Program-made: the position numbers and the translations under genes
Notes under the pieces: generated by a model
Told to the model about the DNA's origin: nothing
Database searches by the model: none
What the model saw: only the letters and a program-made list of their open reading frames with translations
Shown here: piece after piece, positions 47,201 through 59,670 of the stretch
Position numbering within the stretch: the stretch's first letter is position 1
How the letters are laid out: each line of letters starts with the position of its first letter
From: Eumeta japonica
Lineage: Eukaryota > Arthropoda > Insecta > Lepidoptera > Psychidae
Direction of reading: 5' to 3'
DNA: 64,000 nt
Assembly: GCA_005406025.1 (NCBI GenBank)
Contig: BGZK01001246.1
Location: 119,434 to 183,433 of the forward strand

Positions 47201-48067
47201 TGGTGCTTCCCGTGTAGTCCCAATTTAATTTGGTCCAGTTCTGACTATGTCATCCATGAGAGAACCATTTAAGTCTCAAATTTGCATGAAAAATGTGCGC
47301 GACAAATGGACGAATAAGTCAATATCACGTCAACCGGTTTCGATGTTGCTTTTTTTATTGAAAAGGATTGTATTTCATGGGTAGTTTGATGAGAGTTTGG
47401 TTAGGTTCTGATTGTGGGATCCATGGCAAAGTAACGGAACTCTTCAATTCTTTGGAGCAAATTAACAATACTCGGCCGAATCTTTTATAGGCTATCCTGA
47501 TATTTAAATCACCTACCATAACGTCGTTATGGTCAAATAATTGTCATAGTCGAATATGATAATCAATGGAATTCCTTAACGGCTTACAGTAAGGGTGCGA
47601 TCTATGAGCAGCCTGTTTAGTAGGTTTACCCATATTCAGACAAATTAGTTGTGTACTTCAGATTCACTAAAAATCAAAAGATAAACAAAAATTTTAACAA
47701 AAAAAAACGACTTCAAAAAAGAAAACTGTTCCAAAACAAATTAATATGCACTAAAAATTTAAAAAATAATTACGTATTCTTCTATTATCTGGAGTCGGTG
47801 CCTATTGCTAGATATATTGTAGTGGTTCCTTGGCTGACACAGACTCCAAAAATAACAACTACATTATATTACCGTAATAATTTAATTGACTTTTAAGTAG
47901 TCTAATATTTTTCATGTCATTTTACTTAGGAGAACTTTAAAAAATATTTTGATCATTATTTGTTATTCATAAGTATGTTGAGTAAAATTTGAAGTGGGTA
48001 AATACCTATCTATCTTCCTGCGTGGTAAACACATAGATTATACTCACATTGATGAGTAGAAAAAAAT
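47201..48067. other. Repeat-derived non-coding stretch
   Basis: Phrases such as 'ttgatgagagtttggttagg', 'cttcaattctttgg' and, at 47,790, 'tggagtcggtgcct' tie parts of this to the same dispersed families. No gene is recognised. An 81-codon frame at 47,651-47,896 is AT-driven. Confidence 0.4.
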
Positions 48068-48482
48068 AAACGCTTGCCTGCAACATGTATTAACATGCAG
48101 CATGCAACCCACCGCTGACCCTCGAATCTGCCTCTCCACTACGAATCTCTATCCAAATGATTGAATATTGATTCCAGAGGATTGACAGATATCGAACACC
48201 TAAACAAGTGTTATTTATTACTATAATTATTCCGCCAACTATTAAATTGTTTAGTTCTACGTACGTTTCATGCCAACAAGGCACATCTTCGGGAAATTGC
48301 CGACAGTCACATCCACCAGGGTGCAGGGAGCGTTAAACAACCAACACAACCTCGTTGGACGGGCCGCTGTCGTGCAATGGTCAAGGGGCGACGAAAGCAT
48401 TATTGGGACAGCCACAGATCACCACCGATAGACATGCTTGTCAAATGTCACAGACTAACCATCACCAACATTACCCAAGTAG
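48068..48482 (-). other. Penelope 3' untranslated region
   Basis: It runs from the stop at 48,483-48,485 to the terminal motif 'gcaggcaagcg' (minus strand). It is conserved with 4,917-5,346 at high identity, with only scattered substitutions and short indels. This is the part most often copied and presumably holds the recognition signal for reverse transcription. Confidence 0.75.
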
Positions 48483-48854
48483 TTACAGGCAAGCGTCCAA
48501 TAATGGCGATTTATAAACGTCAATTTGGTCGTTGAGCATATTATTATTATCTTTATGTTTTAAAATTTCGAAGGATTCCAAAACATTCAAACGTGGCCCC
48601 TTCTCACACACATGCAGGACATCGAATTTGTGATCATTATTAGGCTTGTGACCGGTTTCTAATAGATGTTTGGCAGGATGGGATCTGTCTGATTTATTGT
48701 TTTTAAAGGCCGAAATATGTTCTTTATATCTTTTTTCAAAGCAACGTCCGGTTTGTCCTATATATATTGATTTACAGTCATCACAAGTTAATTTATAAAT
48801 TCCAGATTTTTTATTATTGTGTAATTTATCTTTATTGTTACATAAAGTTTTCAA
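48483..48854 (-). CDS. Penelope GIY-YIG endonuclease domain
   Basis: This open minus frame of about 123 residues contains SGIYKLTCDDC (GIY), SIYIGQTGR (YIG), RYKEHISAFK and HPAKHLLETGH, the core GIY-YIG residues, including the CxxC seen in Penelope-type enzymes. It ends NDQIDVYKSPLLDACL. The nuclease nicks target DNA so that the reverse transcriptase can prime. Upstream the frame is broken from the thumb region by a shift near 48,895. The frame itself is intact. Confidence 0.9.
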   Translation of the reverse strand: MKTLCNNKDKLHNNKKSGIYKLTCDDCKSIYIGQTGRCFEKRYKEHISAFKNNKSDRSHPAKHLLETGHKPNNDHKFDVLHVCEKGPRLNVLESFEILKHKDNNNMLNDQIDVYKSPLLDACL

Positions 48855-48894
48855 ATTATTATTTGTTTTAAAGGCCGTATAAATATTATGTTTT

Positions 48895-50165
48895 TAATAA
48901 TCTTGAAATTTTCTCGAAATTGTACCAAAATATGTCAAACTAGCTATATATTTCTTTGATCTTTAGATTGTGTTGGATAGATACTTTTATTTATAATACT
49001 TTTTTGTTTTGAGTCCATCAATACATTTTTTGCTATATCCGTTTGCCAATGCTATACTGTAAATGGTATTTAATTCTAAAAGAAATTATGATTATTAAGG
49101 GTATGGTGAATAACCGATGTATCATTGATTTATAAGCCGCCAATTTGTGTTGCCATGGATGACAAGAAGAAATGGGTATTGTAATATCTGTGCACGTGGG
49201 TTTTCTATATATTTTAAATTCATGTCTATTATTTTTTCTGGTTAAGGTCAAATCTAAAAATTTATAGAATTGTTTGTTTCTTCCTCTAGTTTAAATTGAA
49301 TTTTGGGGTGTATGCCATTAATATAATTTTGAAACAGATCTAATTCTATTGAATTACCCAGCCAACATAATAATATCGTCCACATATCTAAAATAATACA
49401 GGATATTATTATTGTTTACTATGTAAATTTCGAATTCATCCATAAAATTTCGGCCATTAATGGACTTAAAGGTGAACCCATAGCTAGACCTTCTTTTGTA
49501 TATAAAATGATTATTATAACGGAAATAATTTTGATTCATGCACAATTCTGTTAATTTTAAGATATCGTCCTTCTCTGCCTGGATGTAGTTTTTGTTTATC
49601 TAACTTATCTTTTATAATTGTTAAGCATTCTCTAAAGGGAACATTAGTAAATAAACTGTCTACGTCAAATGAGATAAATTTGCTATTGTTTGGAAGGACA
49701 ATATCTTTAATTTTGTTAACCAGGTCTAAACTATTAACCAAACCATATTTTGGGTTGAATGAAATTTTCTTTTATTATATTTTATGTATTTAGCTAATCT
49801 ATATGTTGGCGCCTGCATACGATACCACCGGACGAACCGGCTCACCCTCTTTATGTACTTTTGGCAAACCATACAATCTAGGGTGTGGATTCATCGGTAT
49901 CAAATTTCTTTTTCTGATTCTTTAGTCAATAAAATTTTGAAAACGATAAATTTTGTTTAACTTCCGCAATATATTTATTGGTGGGATCATATTTTAATTT
50001 TTGAAATTCTTTTTCGTTATTAATTATATTATTAACCTTAGTATTGTAATCCGACTTGTTCATTATTACAATAGCGTTCCCTATCGGCTTTACTAATAAT
50101 AACTATATTTTCTTTCAATATTTTTTTGTTTAATGATATTAACGTTTTATGATCTACATTGTATA
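48895..50165 (-). pseudogene. Penelope reverse transcriptase (frameshifted)
   Basis: Read on the minus strand in several frames: DHKTLISLNKKILKENIV near 50,150-50,100 (N-terminal block); KLKYDPTNKYIAEVK near 50,000; RLYGLPKVHKEGEPVRPVVS near 49,880; SKFISFDVDSLFTNVPF (motif A aspartate) near 49,680; YYFRYVDDIIMLAG (catalytic YVDD) near 49,380; and the thumb, FLDLTLTRKNNRHEFKIYRK, near 49,260. All main motifs are present but at least four frame changes separate them, so it is inactive as assembled. Confidence 0.88.
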
Positions 50166-50301
50166 CATAGTCCGAAATGGTATTACTATTATTAAATTTT
50201 TATTAAATCCGAAATTTTGTATTTTATGGACTCGTTACATTTACTTTGTGCAGAGATATTTCAGTATCTATCGCCAGTGTCTCATTTCGCGTTTTATTAT
50301 T

Positions 50302-50478
50302 CGAATTTTTATGAAATTATATTTTATTCCTTTATTAAGAAGCGATTCTTCATTTTATTAAGTTTTATATTTGATAAATTTTTTTCTCCCGGATTAATAA
50401 AGGAATAAAATATAATTTCATAAAAATTCGGGTAGTAGGCTCTAGCACAAATAACAGTCCATAAAATACAAAAATTCG
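50302..50478. repeat. Inverted pieces at the Penelope 5' end
   Basis: 50,302-50,336 and 50,396-50,430 are exact 35-bp reverse complements. A second pair, about 50,211-50,230 and 50,459-50,478 ('aaattttgtattttatggac' and its reverse), follows in the matching order. The right-hand pieces therefore form a plus-oriented, internally deleted copy of the element's N-terminal region. Confidence 0.85.
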
Positions 50479-51436
50479 AATTTGAGGCCAATAATGTAAT
50501 AGACGCTATTTATCGTGGTGTTAATAGTTGTGAAACCGACATTTGAAGTCAATGGTTTATATTAATTTGAAAAGTAAAACTGTTCAATAAGCCCATCGTT
50601 TTCAAACCCATTATTACCGATATAGGTATCAGTTAGCTGGGTGACCTATCATGACAGCTAAATACGCCAAATGACTGTAATGGCTTCATTCGGCTTAATC
50701 ATGGTTATTTGGTAATTATGAAATTAGTGCTGGCTATTGCTTCGATTTTAATGTTCCTGAAATAACAGATATTAGACAAACCATCCCGGCGGAAGAGATT
50801 TGGCAGTCGAAGCACCGTTATAATATTATTCGGCGGTTGACGGATGATTAGCAAGCCAATGGCTGGTAATATTGTCGCAACGGCCTGGCTGTGGACGACG
50901 GATCGCTGTTGGCGAATGTCAGCAGAGGCAGACACTGTTCAATTGGCACGGTTGAAGAACAATTCTAATGTTTTGAACGACTTTAAATAAACAGACATGT
51001 GCGTGCAATACCCATTTCTTGTCATCCGGTAACCAAATACCTTCATCAATGACCGGTTATTCCTTACCCCATCATCTTACAGTAATACCATTACAACGAC
51101 AAACAATGCAAAAATATTGATGAACTCGATAAAAAACAAAAGTATCCTCCAACAATCTGAGATCGAAAATGCTATATTTACGAACCTGAAGGAAACAAGA
51201 TTAAAACATAATATTTATACGCCTTCAAAACACAAATAATAATTTGAACTTTATAACTAAAATGGCTACAATAATAGGTTTAAATTAACTTGTGAAATCA
51301 ATATGAGGACAAACCGGACCACTGAAAAAAGATATAAAAACGCTTAAACAATAAATCGAATGAATCCCATTTTAAGCCGGTCATGATCACAGAATTATGA
51401 TATTGAGTTACGCCGGAGTCAAATAGTATGTATGCT
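50479..51436. other. Spacer between opposed Penelope pieces
   Basis: It is non-repetitive within the window. A 76-codon minus frame at 50,705-50,935 (VVHSQAVATILPAIGLLII) is not recognised. It may be an unrelated insertion or heavily decayed Penelope interior. Confidence 0.3.
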
Positions 51437-51690
51437 CAACGACCAAATTGACATTGTAATGGTGATGATTGTTGTTTTGTCATGGCGGCAATAATGTTTC
51501 GTCGCTCTGACTTGGCAACATTGCTCCCCATGACAGCGTTAACCTGTCATGCTGCTGTTAAGTAATTCGTATCTGTATAGTATCAATATTCAACTGAATA
51601 TTCATGAATGAACAGGTAACTTTATTTTACTACAAAAAGTCTACTATGGTTTCCGCGAATTAACACCTCATACAATACAATAGAAAAAAA
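51437..51690 (+). repeat. Diverged Penelope 3' fragment, plus orientation
   Basis: It starts 'atgctcaacgaccaaattga', identical to the end of the Penelope ORF, then keeps 'ggtgatgattg', 'atgtttcgtcgctct', 'catgacagcg', 'tatctgt' and 'atcaatattcaa' in the order of 4,870-5,260 but with gaps. It ends with the 40-bp block shared with 5,351-5,390. It faces away from the minus-strand element. Confidence 0.6.
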
Positions 51691-52689
51691 TAAGTTGAAC
51701 TTTTAGAAAAATATGCATTACATTTTACTATTTAGTGCATATTAATTTGTTTCAGAATAGTATTTTTAAAGTCGGCTTTTTTTGTTAAAACTTTTGTTTA
51801 TTTTTGAAGTTAATTAATAAATTTCATATATCAGAGTAGTGAGAATAATAAAAGCTTCTTTCATTGCTAGTGTAGTTTTTTTATATAGAATTGTTTTCTA
51901 GGGTCAGAATGTACTGAAACCGATTAATATTGATTCGTAAGATTTTGTTATATAATAAAGTTTTTATAATGCTAAAGCTGACATGAAAAAGTAGTAGAAA
52001 AACTGACTCAAGTATGTATCGAAAAATATGTCTGAGTTCACTATTCCCAGTCATGATTAAAACATAGATTTTTCTAGTATATTAAATGATAACGTTTTTT
52101 TTAGTTCTTCTTACATATATGATTAAATGTTTCGATGGAAAAGAATATATTTCGAATGTATCTGATATTTATTTTAAATATGAAAAAATAGATTTTTTTT
52201 CGAATAAATCATCAAAGTTGAAAAATTCATTCACATCAAATTACGTCACATTTACAAGTATAAGATCCACAAAGAATGCGTCAAGAAGATTTCTAGAAAA
52301 GAGAATACTAATAATTCAGATAAATCAGATCAACTCCATTCCGAATTGAAATTCGTGGAGAAGGAGAGAGGAATTTCACCTACATTATAACGAGCATTGT
52401 TAGCGAGATAGCGCAGTCCGGAACACTTTGACCCGCCGCACGGCTCCTTGAGAATTCTTTTCCTATTAAAATTCTTGCCCCGACTCGAGGGAAAGTTTCC
52501 ATTTCGAAATAGATTTAAGAAAACAAAACATTATAATATTATATCTAAGATGGAAAGTTATTTAATAAAACATGACCGGTACGCCGGACCGCTGCCGGTG
52601 TTATAATTATGTACGGCTTGGACGTCCGTCTATAAAGTTTAATGAATAAAATTATGTATTCATGCATATACTGTTACGTAATTTTAGCC
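51691..52689. other. Non-coding stretch
   Basis: No gene is recognised. An 87-codon plus frame (52,086-52,349) is Lys/Ser/Ile-rich and unassigned. A mixed patch at 52,390-52,510 has no known motif. Confidence 0.35.
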
Positions 52690-52865
52690 CCCTCCGCCTT
52701 CCGTCACCCCACGACTCCCCCTTCATTGATCCATCCCCTATTCCTACTAAATAAACCCTATGCATTGGTGACTCCTCTGGGGTTGCGAGTGTCCATGAGC
52801 GGCGATGATCGTCTACTCTCTGATGCTTGCAAGCTCGTTTGTAACGATGCCATAACGAGTACATA
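52690..52865 (+). mobile_element. SINE copy 3
   Basis: It carries the core from 52,762 (gcattggtgactcctctggg...gttgcgagtgtcc) nearly identical to copy 1, plus 'gagcggcgatgatcgtctac' and 'tgatgcttgcaagctcgttt', with a pyrimidine-rich left part. A following 'ggtttcggtaagtttctg' is flank. Confidence 0.65.
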
Positions 52866-54661
52866 AAGAGTATATGCACCTTTCAGAATCCATGCATCCA
52901 ACCTCCCACGTAAGTGGAAGTAAAACCTCCGCGTCCTGGTTTCGGTAAGTTTCTGTTTTTTTCCAATTTTCTATTGACTCAATTAACACTACTTTTTAAT
53001 TCAAAGATTTAGTTTTGGAAGATCAACAAAAAAAAAATCATTTTTCGCAAAATTTAATTTACGCGAGACCGAAAATTATAAATAACCTGCTTTTAAAGGT
53101 TTTAAAATTCATTAATTGTCTAAAACAATACTTTATGCCATACATTGATACAAATAATACATATTTAAAAAAATTATAATTTTTGTCATCCGATCATAAT
53201 CTAGTCAAAATAGATAAAGAATAATTTAACTTATATACTCTCTACAAAAATAGGATTGTGAGAAATATAAACTTGTATTTTATGCACTAGATATATAAAT
53301 ACCTACAAAAAAATATCACAATATTTTGCCTCAACGAGCTTATCATTCATGAGATATCACATTTTCCTAAATGTGAAATAGAAAGTAGTAATACGCAAAC
53401 ATATCATCCTATACATACGAGTACGTACAACGACTTATGTGCACTCCGTATAAGCACAGATATAAGTGATATCGACCAGAAGGGAATCACCATGAGCACT
53501 CTACTACGTAGATATGCTTACACAATCGCGACGACTCACTACGCTGGCGAGAGAGCCGAGCGACGTTAAGCTGGAGGGTGTCAACATAAAAATAAATCTT
53601 CATATTAATTATTTTATTTTTATTTTACGAATGCATATTCGTAAGCCGAAAAGTAGTTTTCGTCATTGGCTAACACGAAACAAAATAATGATTTTGTTTG
53701 CTTCAATGATATTCCGCTGATAAATAACATTAACAACAATCCTTTGTTGAGAGTACATGCAACTGATTGTGAATTTGATACGCCAGATCAGGACGCAACC
53801 ATTTGTATAATCATGCAATTAGTATGCATGTAAAAAAATAAACAGATCATACATAGACATTGTATAAAATACAGTAGTAAGTATAAATTATGGAACAATT
53901 ATTAACGTGAGTAAAGAATCTTCATACATACCATAAAGATACTTATGAATACAAAGCCGAACAAGATCTTTATGCAATGCCTACCGATAATTTTATTGTG
54001 TTACGTGCACTCCTTTATTAATGCAAATATTTTGTGGATACATCGATGTAAATTATTATTAACACGCTTTTATTAACTTCACTTGTATGTTTGTTTGTTT
54101 GCTTGTTTGCTTGTTTGTTTGTAACAGACTTTTTTGCACTCGATTTTGACCCACTTTGAACAGTCAAATTTTATTGAAACTTTGTAGACTTATCAAGGAC
54201 CGGTGACAATACAATAATTTGATAAATTTGTCTAATTGTCCTGGTCAGGATCGCCAGGATTAATTAATTTGGTTTGGTAATTCTATTTGGTATCGATGTA
54301 AATTCAATCAGTTCAAAATAGGGACTTACGAATAAACAGAATTAATATAAAAAATAGGTACAAGGATTAATTCATACAATGTCATAATTTGATGTTGATA
54401 AAATATTTAGTTTTCTGAAGATTTCTTTTTGAAATTTAAGTGAATATAATTAAAATTTTGGATGTAGAAGTTAAGTAGAAAAGTTCATATTTTCAATCAA
54501 CTCATCTATAAAGAAAATGGATTCATGATAAAATAATATTTCATAATAAACTCTATAGTAAAAACGTCAAAACTGAATTATTCTCAGAAATTAAGACCAC
54601 AAACTTAAATTTTCTATTCGAAGAGAATTTTACAATCATCCGCCCTCTATCAAAGGTTTAC
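52866..54661. other. Non-coding stretch with a microsatellite
   Basis: A (GTTT/GCTT)n run lies at 54,089-54,121, followed by 'gtcaaattttattgaaactt' and 'tcaaggaccggtgacaatac', text I associate with a lepidopteran repeat. No gene is recognised; a GC-richer patch at 53,490-53,580 is unassigned. Confidence 0.35.
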
Positions 54662-54747
54662 AGTATTATTGTGAAAAAAGCGTGGGGTGCTTTGTGCCAC
54701 ATTTTTTTCACTTATCAAGCACCCCACGCTTTTTTCACAATAATACT
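54662..54747. repeat. Perfect 31-bp-arm hairpin
   Basis: Arms 54,662-54,692 and 54,717-54,747 are exact reverse complements (agtattattgtgaaaaaagc... in the left arm, ending gtggggtgctt) around a 24-nt loop. It could be a minimal foldback element, the joined ends of a deleted transposon, or a source of hairpin small RNA. No other copy was noticed in the window. Confidence 0.9.
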
Positions 54748-55086
54748 AATCTTTTTTCGTTCATTTATATTTTCTGCCTATATTAAGAATTATTTTTCGT
54801 TTTTTAGTTCGATGTGATCATCAAAGCGTGTTTTTTAGTTTTTTAATTTTTAATATTAAGGTTATGGAATATTATGAATGTCAATGTTTCTTTGTTATAT
54901 TAATGTTTCTAATCAATGTATTTCTCCTATAATACCTTCAATGTACTGTTCCAAGTCAATTTTTTTTCTATCACTTAAAAAGTTTGATCTATAACTCAAA
55001 ACAGAGAATAAAGAGAAGAATGTACAAAAACATGTTATTATTTACACATATCACAATATATCCTATACTAAGAATTGTTATATTTG

Positions 55087-55122
<36 letters not shown>

Positions 55123-57467
55123 GTATGTATGTATTTATATGCCACTATGATCTCGCAAACAGCTTTAACGATTACGATGCAAGTTTTTATTATAATAAAA
55201 ATTATTTTTCAAGTTTGTCGATGTAGGTAGCCTCTCCCGATTGATCGATTGATAAATCGGTTTTACGCAAATTAATATTTTTCTTAACATTGGTCTATAG
55301 CGCCATCTTGTACAATTTTGAGACAGTTGCACTATCGCTACGTTCTTCAAAAATAAATTGTTCTACTTGATACAAACTGCAGATGGCCCTATATAAATAA
55401 AATACATAAATAAGTTTTACAGTAAAATATTTTTGAAATTAGTATATGCATATTTCGCCGACCGAAAAAAAAGTTATTTACATCCCACGGCAAAATCGAA
55501 AGACGTAGAACAAACTCAATTGTCTCGTTGAAACCAATTTTAACCAATTAATCAAATGATTTTAACCAATACTCGTGATAAGTAAGAATTTGCTTATCAG
55601 TCTATGGAGAAATCTTCTTGTGGTAGGTGGTATTATTATTTATTCTTATAACTTCTAGATCGACGATAAAGACAAAGTGCTATACAATACAAGAAAATAT
55701 AGATATGGTATGTGCCTATTTATACCATACCCCTAAAACAATTAACGTTATAATTTAAACATAAACTTATACAATTAATTACATTTATGAACTTCTGCAT
55801 TAACAAAAAGTTGTAATAAATTTAAAACTGTAGGTTAAAAGTTAAATCATTTTGATCACCTATATATAGCGATTGCCAAGCCTAGCCAAATGAAATAGGT
55901 ATAAGAGATCAAGGCGCTTGTGATAAAGATGAAGAAAATATCTGATCTAGCTATTTTCTAACAACAGTATATTGTTGCATATAACAGTAATGTGTTGTAA
56001 AATATAACAAATAACGAAAATCCAGGACCACGTAAAAAAATTAAAATGTAAAGAAGAAAAATTGAAGGCGTTTTATTACAGTACAATTTGAAGGTACTCG
56101 CATTCAACCACAGACCGCAAATGCCATAAACAGAAAACGCGGGCCAGTGTTTACTGTTAAAAAATTTAAAGTGCCATTTAATGATCACGCGCCGAACGCC
56201 TTGAGTTTTGTGATGACGCGCCAGCGAAAGATTATGTTCCCGCACGACGGACATACCTCAAACTGTCCGGGCGCTTTCATACTGAATAGCTTTGTACAAA
56301 TGAAACCTAACTCTCGTTTGATTTTTTGATACTGTAAACGCCAAAAAAATATGTCTAAATATCCATAACTTTCTTATTTTTTTTTAAATCATTAAAGTAC
56401 ATTAAAGCGAAGAAATCTAGCTATAAAATTTGTGGTTCTAGAGAAGACTATAACGTGACGTCTAAGATTTTGTATAGATGATGAAAGTTGACGAAGAAAT
56501 GAAAAAATATCTTTATGTGTTTTTCACAAAAGTTGCAATGTTTTTATAACTACCAGCGACGTCAAGGGGAACAATTAGTTTTATATTGATATATATATGG
56601 ATATCTTGAAAAGCGTCCTAACGACTTCGAAGTAAATTTTTACTTTGATAAAGAAACGCGATTTAAGTTTATCTATACAGGTGTCTTCCTAAGCAAACCT
56701 ATTTATTAAAAATTCTAGATAAAAAAAAAAATCTAAACAGTGATTTATTAACCCTCTTTTCTAAAATTTTAAGGTGTATGAATAAATATGGATTAAAATT
56801 ACTATTGAGTTAGTGGTTCTTAACAACGAATGGTATTACATGACGTAAACTACATAAATTGTAACATTAGATAAATAAAACTTATTAGCGAATTCAATAA
56901 TTATGTAGTGTTGTTATTGTATCTAAATTCTTATTGGTGAGAATGAACATAAACCACTTTTCCCGTGGGAAATTATCATAGTCCCAAGGTAAAATCGAAA
57001 CACGGCGAGCAAAAATTGGTTACCCAGGTATTAAATACCGAAATAAATGTAACATGGATGCCAAATGTGTAGTGTGCGCACCTCTATAGACCTTCACTAA
57101 CAATTAGTTTTGTATACTTGTCACTTTCTAGATATTTGGCTTAGACTGAACAATGAACCGAACTGACCAACAAACACGGAACTTTTTAACTACAAAAAAT
57201 AAAGTTATTAAAATTATAGAATTACAAAAATTATAGTTACTACAAAAAATAAATATTTTATTAGTAATGTGGTTTTAATAAACGGGTAAAGCGACCATGA
57301 GAATTATTAAAAACTATAATTATAACTTAGGGCTGAATATGAGCTCACGCAAATTTCTTTTTAATGAAATTCTCAACATAATGGCACACATATTTATCAT
57401 TATACAGATAGCAGTACACATGTTGATTTTAAATGGTACACATGCCTTTATGAGTGCGCCATAATTG
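54748..57467. other. AT-rich non-coding stretch with an (AT)n microsatellite
   Basis: An (AT)n run followed by (GTAT)n lies at about 55,089-55,133. At 56,120-56,320 the sequence is GC-richer (catttaatgatcacgcgccg; gatgacgcgccagcgaaaga) and resembles decayed DNA-transposon text, but no ends or protein were identified. No gene is recognised. Confidence 0.35.
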
Positions 57468-57990
57468 TTAGGGTTCTGACCCAAAATAGCAAAAACGGAT
57501 CCCTTATAGTTTCGTCATATCCGTTCGTCCGTCCGTATGTCACAGGCATTTTATTCAAAAACTGCAGGACGTATATTGATTAAATTTAAGTTTAGGTGTC
57601 TTGAATAAGCTGCTAATTAGTGTGGTGGTTAAATAACAAAAATAAATATTTCTAGGGGGGCACTCCATACATGTAACAGAAGCTGAAAAAAAAAATCAAA
57701 AACTGAATACAAACATTAACGAGTTGCACATATTTCGACAGTTCTTTTAAAAACATTTTAAGATTTTTAAGCAATTTTTCTGATTACGTGAATAATTTAT
57801 ATATCGCTCCGAAAGTTGTAGAAATTGTGTCCCCCCCTCTATTTTCTAAACCGTATGTCCAAAAATATAAAAAAAAAATTACGAAGATAACACTTAATAA
57901 ATACTTTCAACCAAAATTATTTTAAACATTCTATTTTTGAGTTATTGCCGAAAGACTGCGCTTCTCAACAGAAGGACGGAAGTGCCATGA
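57468..57990 (-). repeat. Dispersed repeat with 'acagacagacgg' tail, copy 2
   Basis: On the minus strand it follows 29,155-29,685 block by block: 'gagaagcgcagt', 'ttttggacatacggttt', 'caactttcggagc', 'ttgcttaaaaatctta', 'ttacatgtatggagt', 'caagacacct', 'tgcctgtgacatacggacgg', ending 'cctaaca'. It contains a run of seven to eight G (minus strand), where copy 1 has six. Confidence 0.65.
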
Positions 57991-59454
57991 AAATACGCTC
58001 TTTTGCTGATGCACTCAGGGTTACACTAGCTCAATAGCAATAGTCGACATATTTACTTATTTTTTACTTATAGACGACTCAAGTGCTTATAACTATTCTG
58101 TGCGGAAAACGTGAAAAAAGTGTAACAACGTACTTTTTTCATCTATAGTGCTAAAATGGCTTCGAAACTCTATAATGAGCATGGCCCGACATGCTTTTGG
58201 CCAATTTTTTTACCACTATAACTGTAAAATATAATGTAAATATTGAGAAAATCATGTAAATATTCAGAATGTTAATTCTCAATTTATATTTTATTGAGAA
58301 TTATATATTATTATTAATATATAATTCTCGATTTATATTTTAATAATAGATATTTCCATCTTTAAATATAAGAATGTAAAAATAAACGTAAAGTCATACA
58401 TCCATCCTTCCATCATATAAAATATGATGAATATACTTCCACCGTCACTATTTTTTCACACCTATATATTGTAATCCATTATGTTCTGGCGTACGAAAAT
58501 TTAAACATTAAAAATACTTACTTAGTATTACAGTAAATTGCAACACCATCAATATTTAATAGTAATGCAAATTTATTGTTATTGTATATTTATTTATGTG
58601 TACTATATTTAATTTGGGCAATATGCCACATGCTTTGTATAGGTGCATTTATATTAAAATATTAATACTTATTTGGTTATTTTAAGAAATTGTAGTGTAA
58701 TTTCTGTTCTACAGTTGCACTTAAGATCACTATTATTGTCAAGTCTATATATACAACAGGTCAGTTTTACCTTCCAAAGATGCGCTAATCAATGACAGTG
58801 TTCCCCTTAATATATTATTATTCAACATTTACCTTCTGTATTGCTATTGTAATCTTATAATTTTGCTACTCTTCACCCGTATAAGCTTACGGTCGTATAA
58901 TTTACGCCTATTTAACATTTAGCGGTATAAAAGTAACAGACAACTATACTGTACTTATATGTACAGCTTATAACACGTATATTAAAGTGTACTCGTTGTC
59001 AGCTATAGTACAACGCACGAAACTCTGCCGCTGTGAAGTTAGTCATGAAGGCGTCGTAATGGCGTAAAATTGGTACGCGGGGAAGAAGAAGGTAGGGTCG
59101 GGAAGTGTTAAAACTGCGCATTACATAATTCGCTGGCAATTCAGAGCGGCAAAATTTCTTGCGTTATACTGTACAGGGCTGCCAATTGCGTGACTTCCTT
59201 AGGTAATATCTAATTATCTGTAGATTTGTAATTATCAAATGTTATCATTTATTATAAAATTATTATCTATGATGATTTAAATTAAAAAAGCCTTATTCTG
59301 TTAACATATTACATAGCTGGGATATTTACAAATGTATAATCAAAATGTTAAAGATATGCCGTAGCCAACGTGACTACAGCATGAAAATAGATCGCCTCAA
59401 CCCAACATTTTCAAAGAATACAGATGTGAAGTATAAAGCTTCCGCTGTTGCTTT
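57991..59454. other. AT-rich non-coding stretch
   Basis: A 14-bp perfect palindrome with a 6-nt loop (gagaattatatatt/aatatataattctc) lies at 58,296-58,329. Nothing else is recognised; no gene. Confidence 0.4.
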
Positions 59455-59670
59455 TCATCCAATGAGTGAGAGTTACGGTGACTTATTCTCTCCTCTATGA
59501 TCCCACTCTTTCCTCAATCAGCCTACTCTTCCTCGCACCAGATATTCTATTTTTACCCTAGAAGCCGGTAACGTATTGGTACCTCCTCTAGGGTTGTAAC
59601 TGTCCACCACCTGGTCTCTAGTGGCTCGTATGTTTGTTACGCGTTTGAAAAAAATATATAAAAACTTTAA
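59455..59670 (+). mobile_element. SINE copy 4, diverged
   Basis: Blocks follow copy 1 in order: 'gctgttgcttttcatccaat', 'gatattctatttttaccc', 'aacgtattggtacctcctct', 'agggttgtaactgtcc', 'tgtttgttacgcgtttg', then 'aaaaactttaaaa'. It is the most diverged of the four. Confidence 0.5.

Larger units (their letters stand above)
48068..50430 (-). mobile_element. Penelope-like retroelement with GIY-YIG endonuclease
   Basis: The minus strand carries, in order, an N-terminal region (about 50,400-50,100), reverse transcriptase, thumb-like region and C-terminal GIY-YIG endonuclease, then a roughly 415-bp 3' untranslated region ending at 48,068. This order is diagnostic of endonuclease-bearing Penelope-like elements. 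Frameshifts and stops interrupt the ORF. The same 3' end occurs at 1-146 and 4,866-5,346, and a diverged one at 51,437-51,690. At the 5' end a 35-bp piece is repeated exactly in reverse (50,302-50,336 against 50,396-50,430). Confidence 0.9.

Noticed and set aside
54984..55226. 80-codon plus frame over the (AT)n microsatellite
   Set aside because: The Tyr/Ile repeat it encodes is only the translation of the microsatellite.
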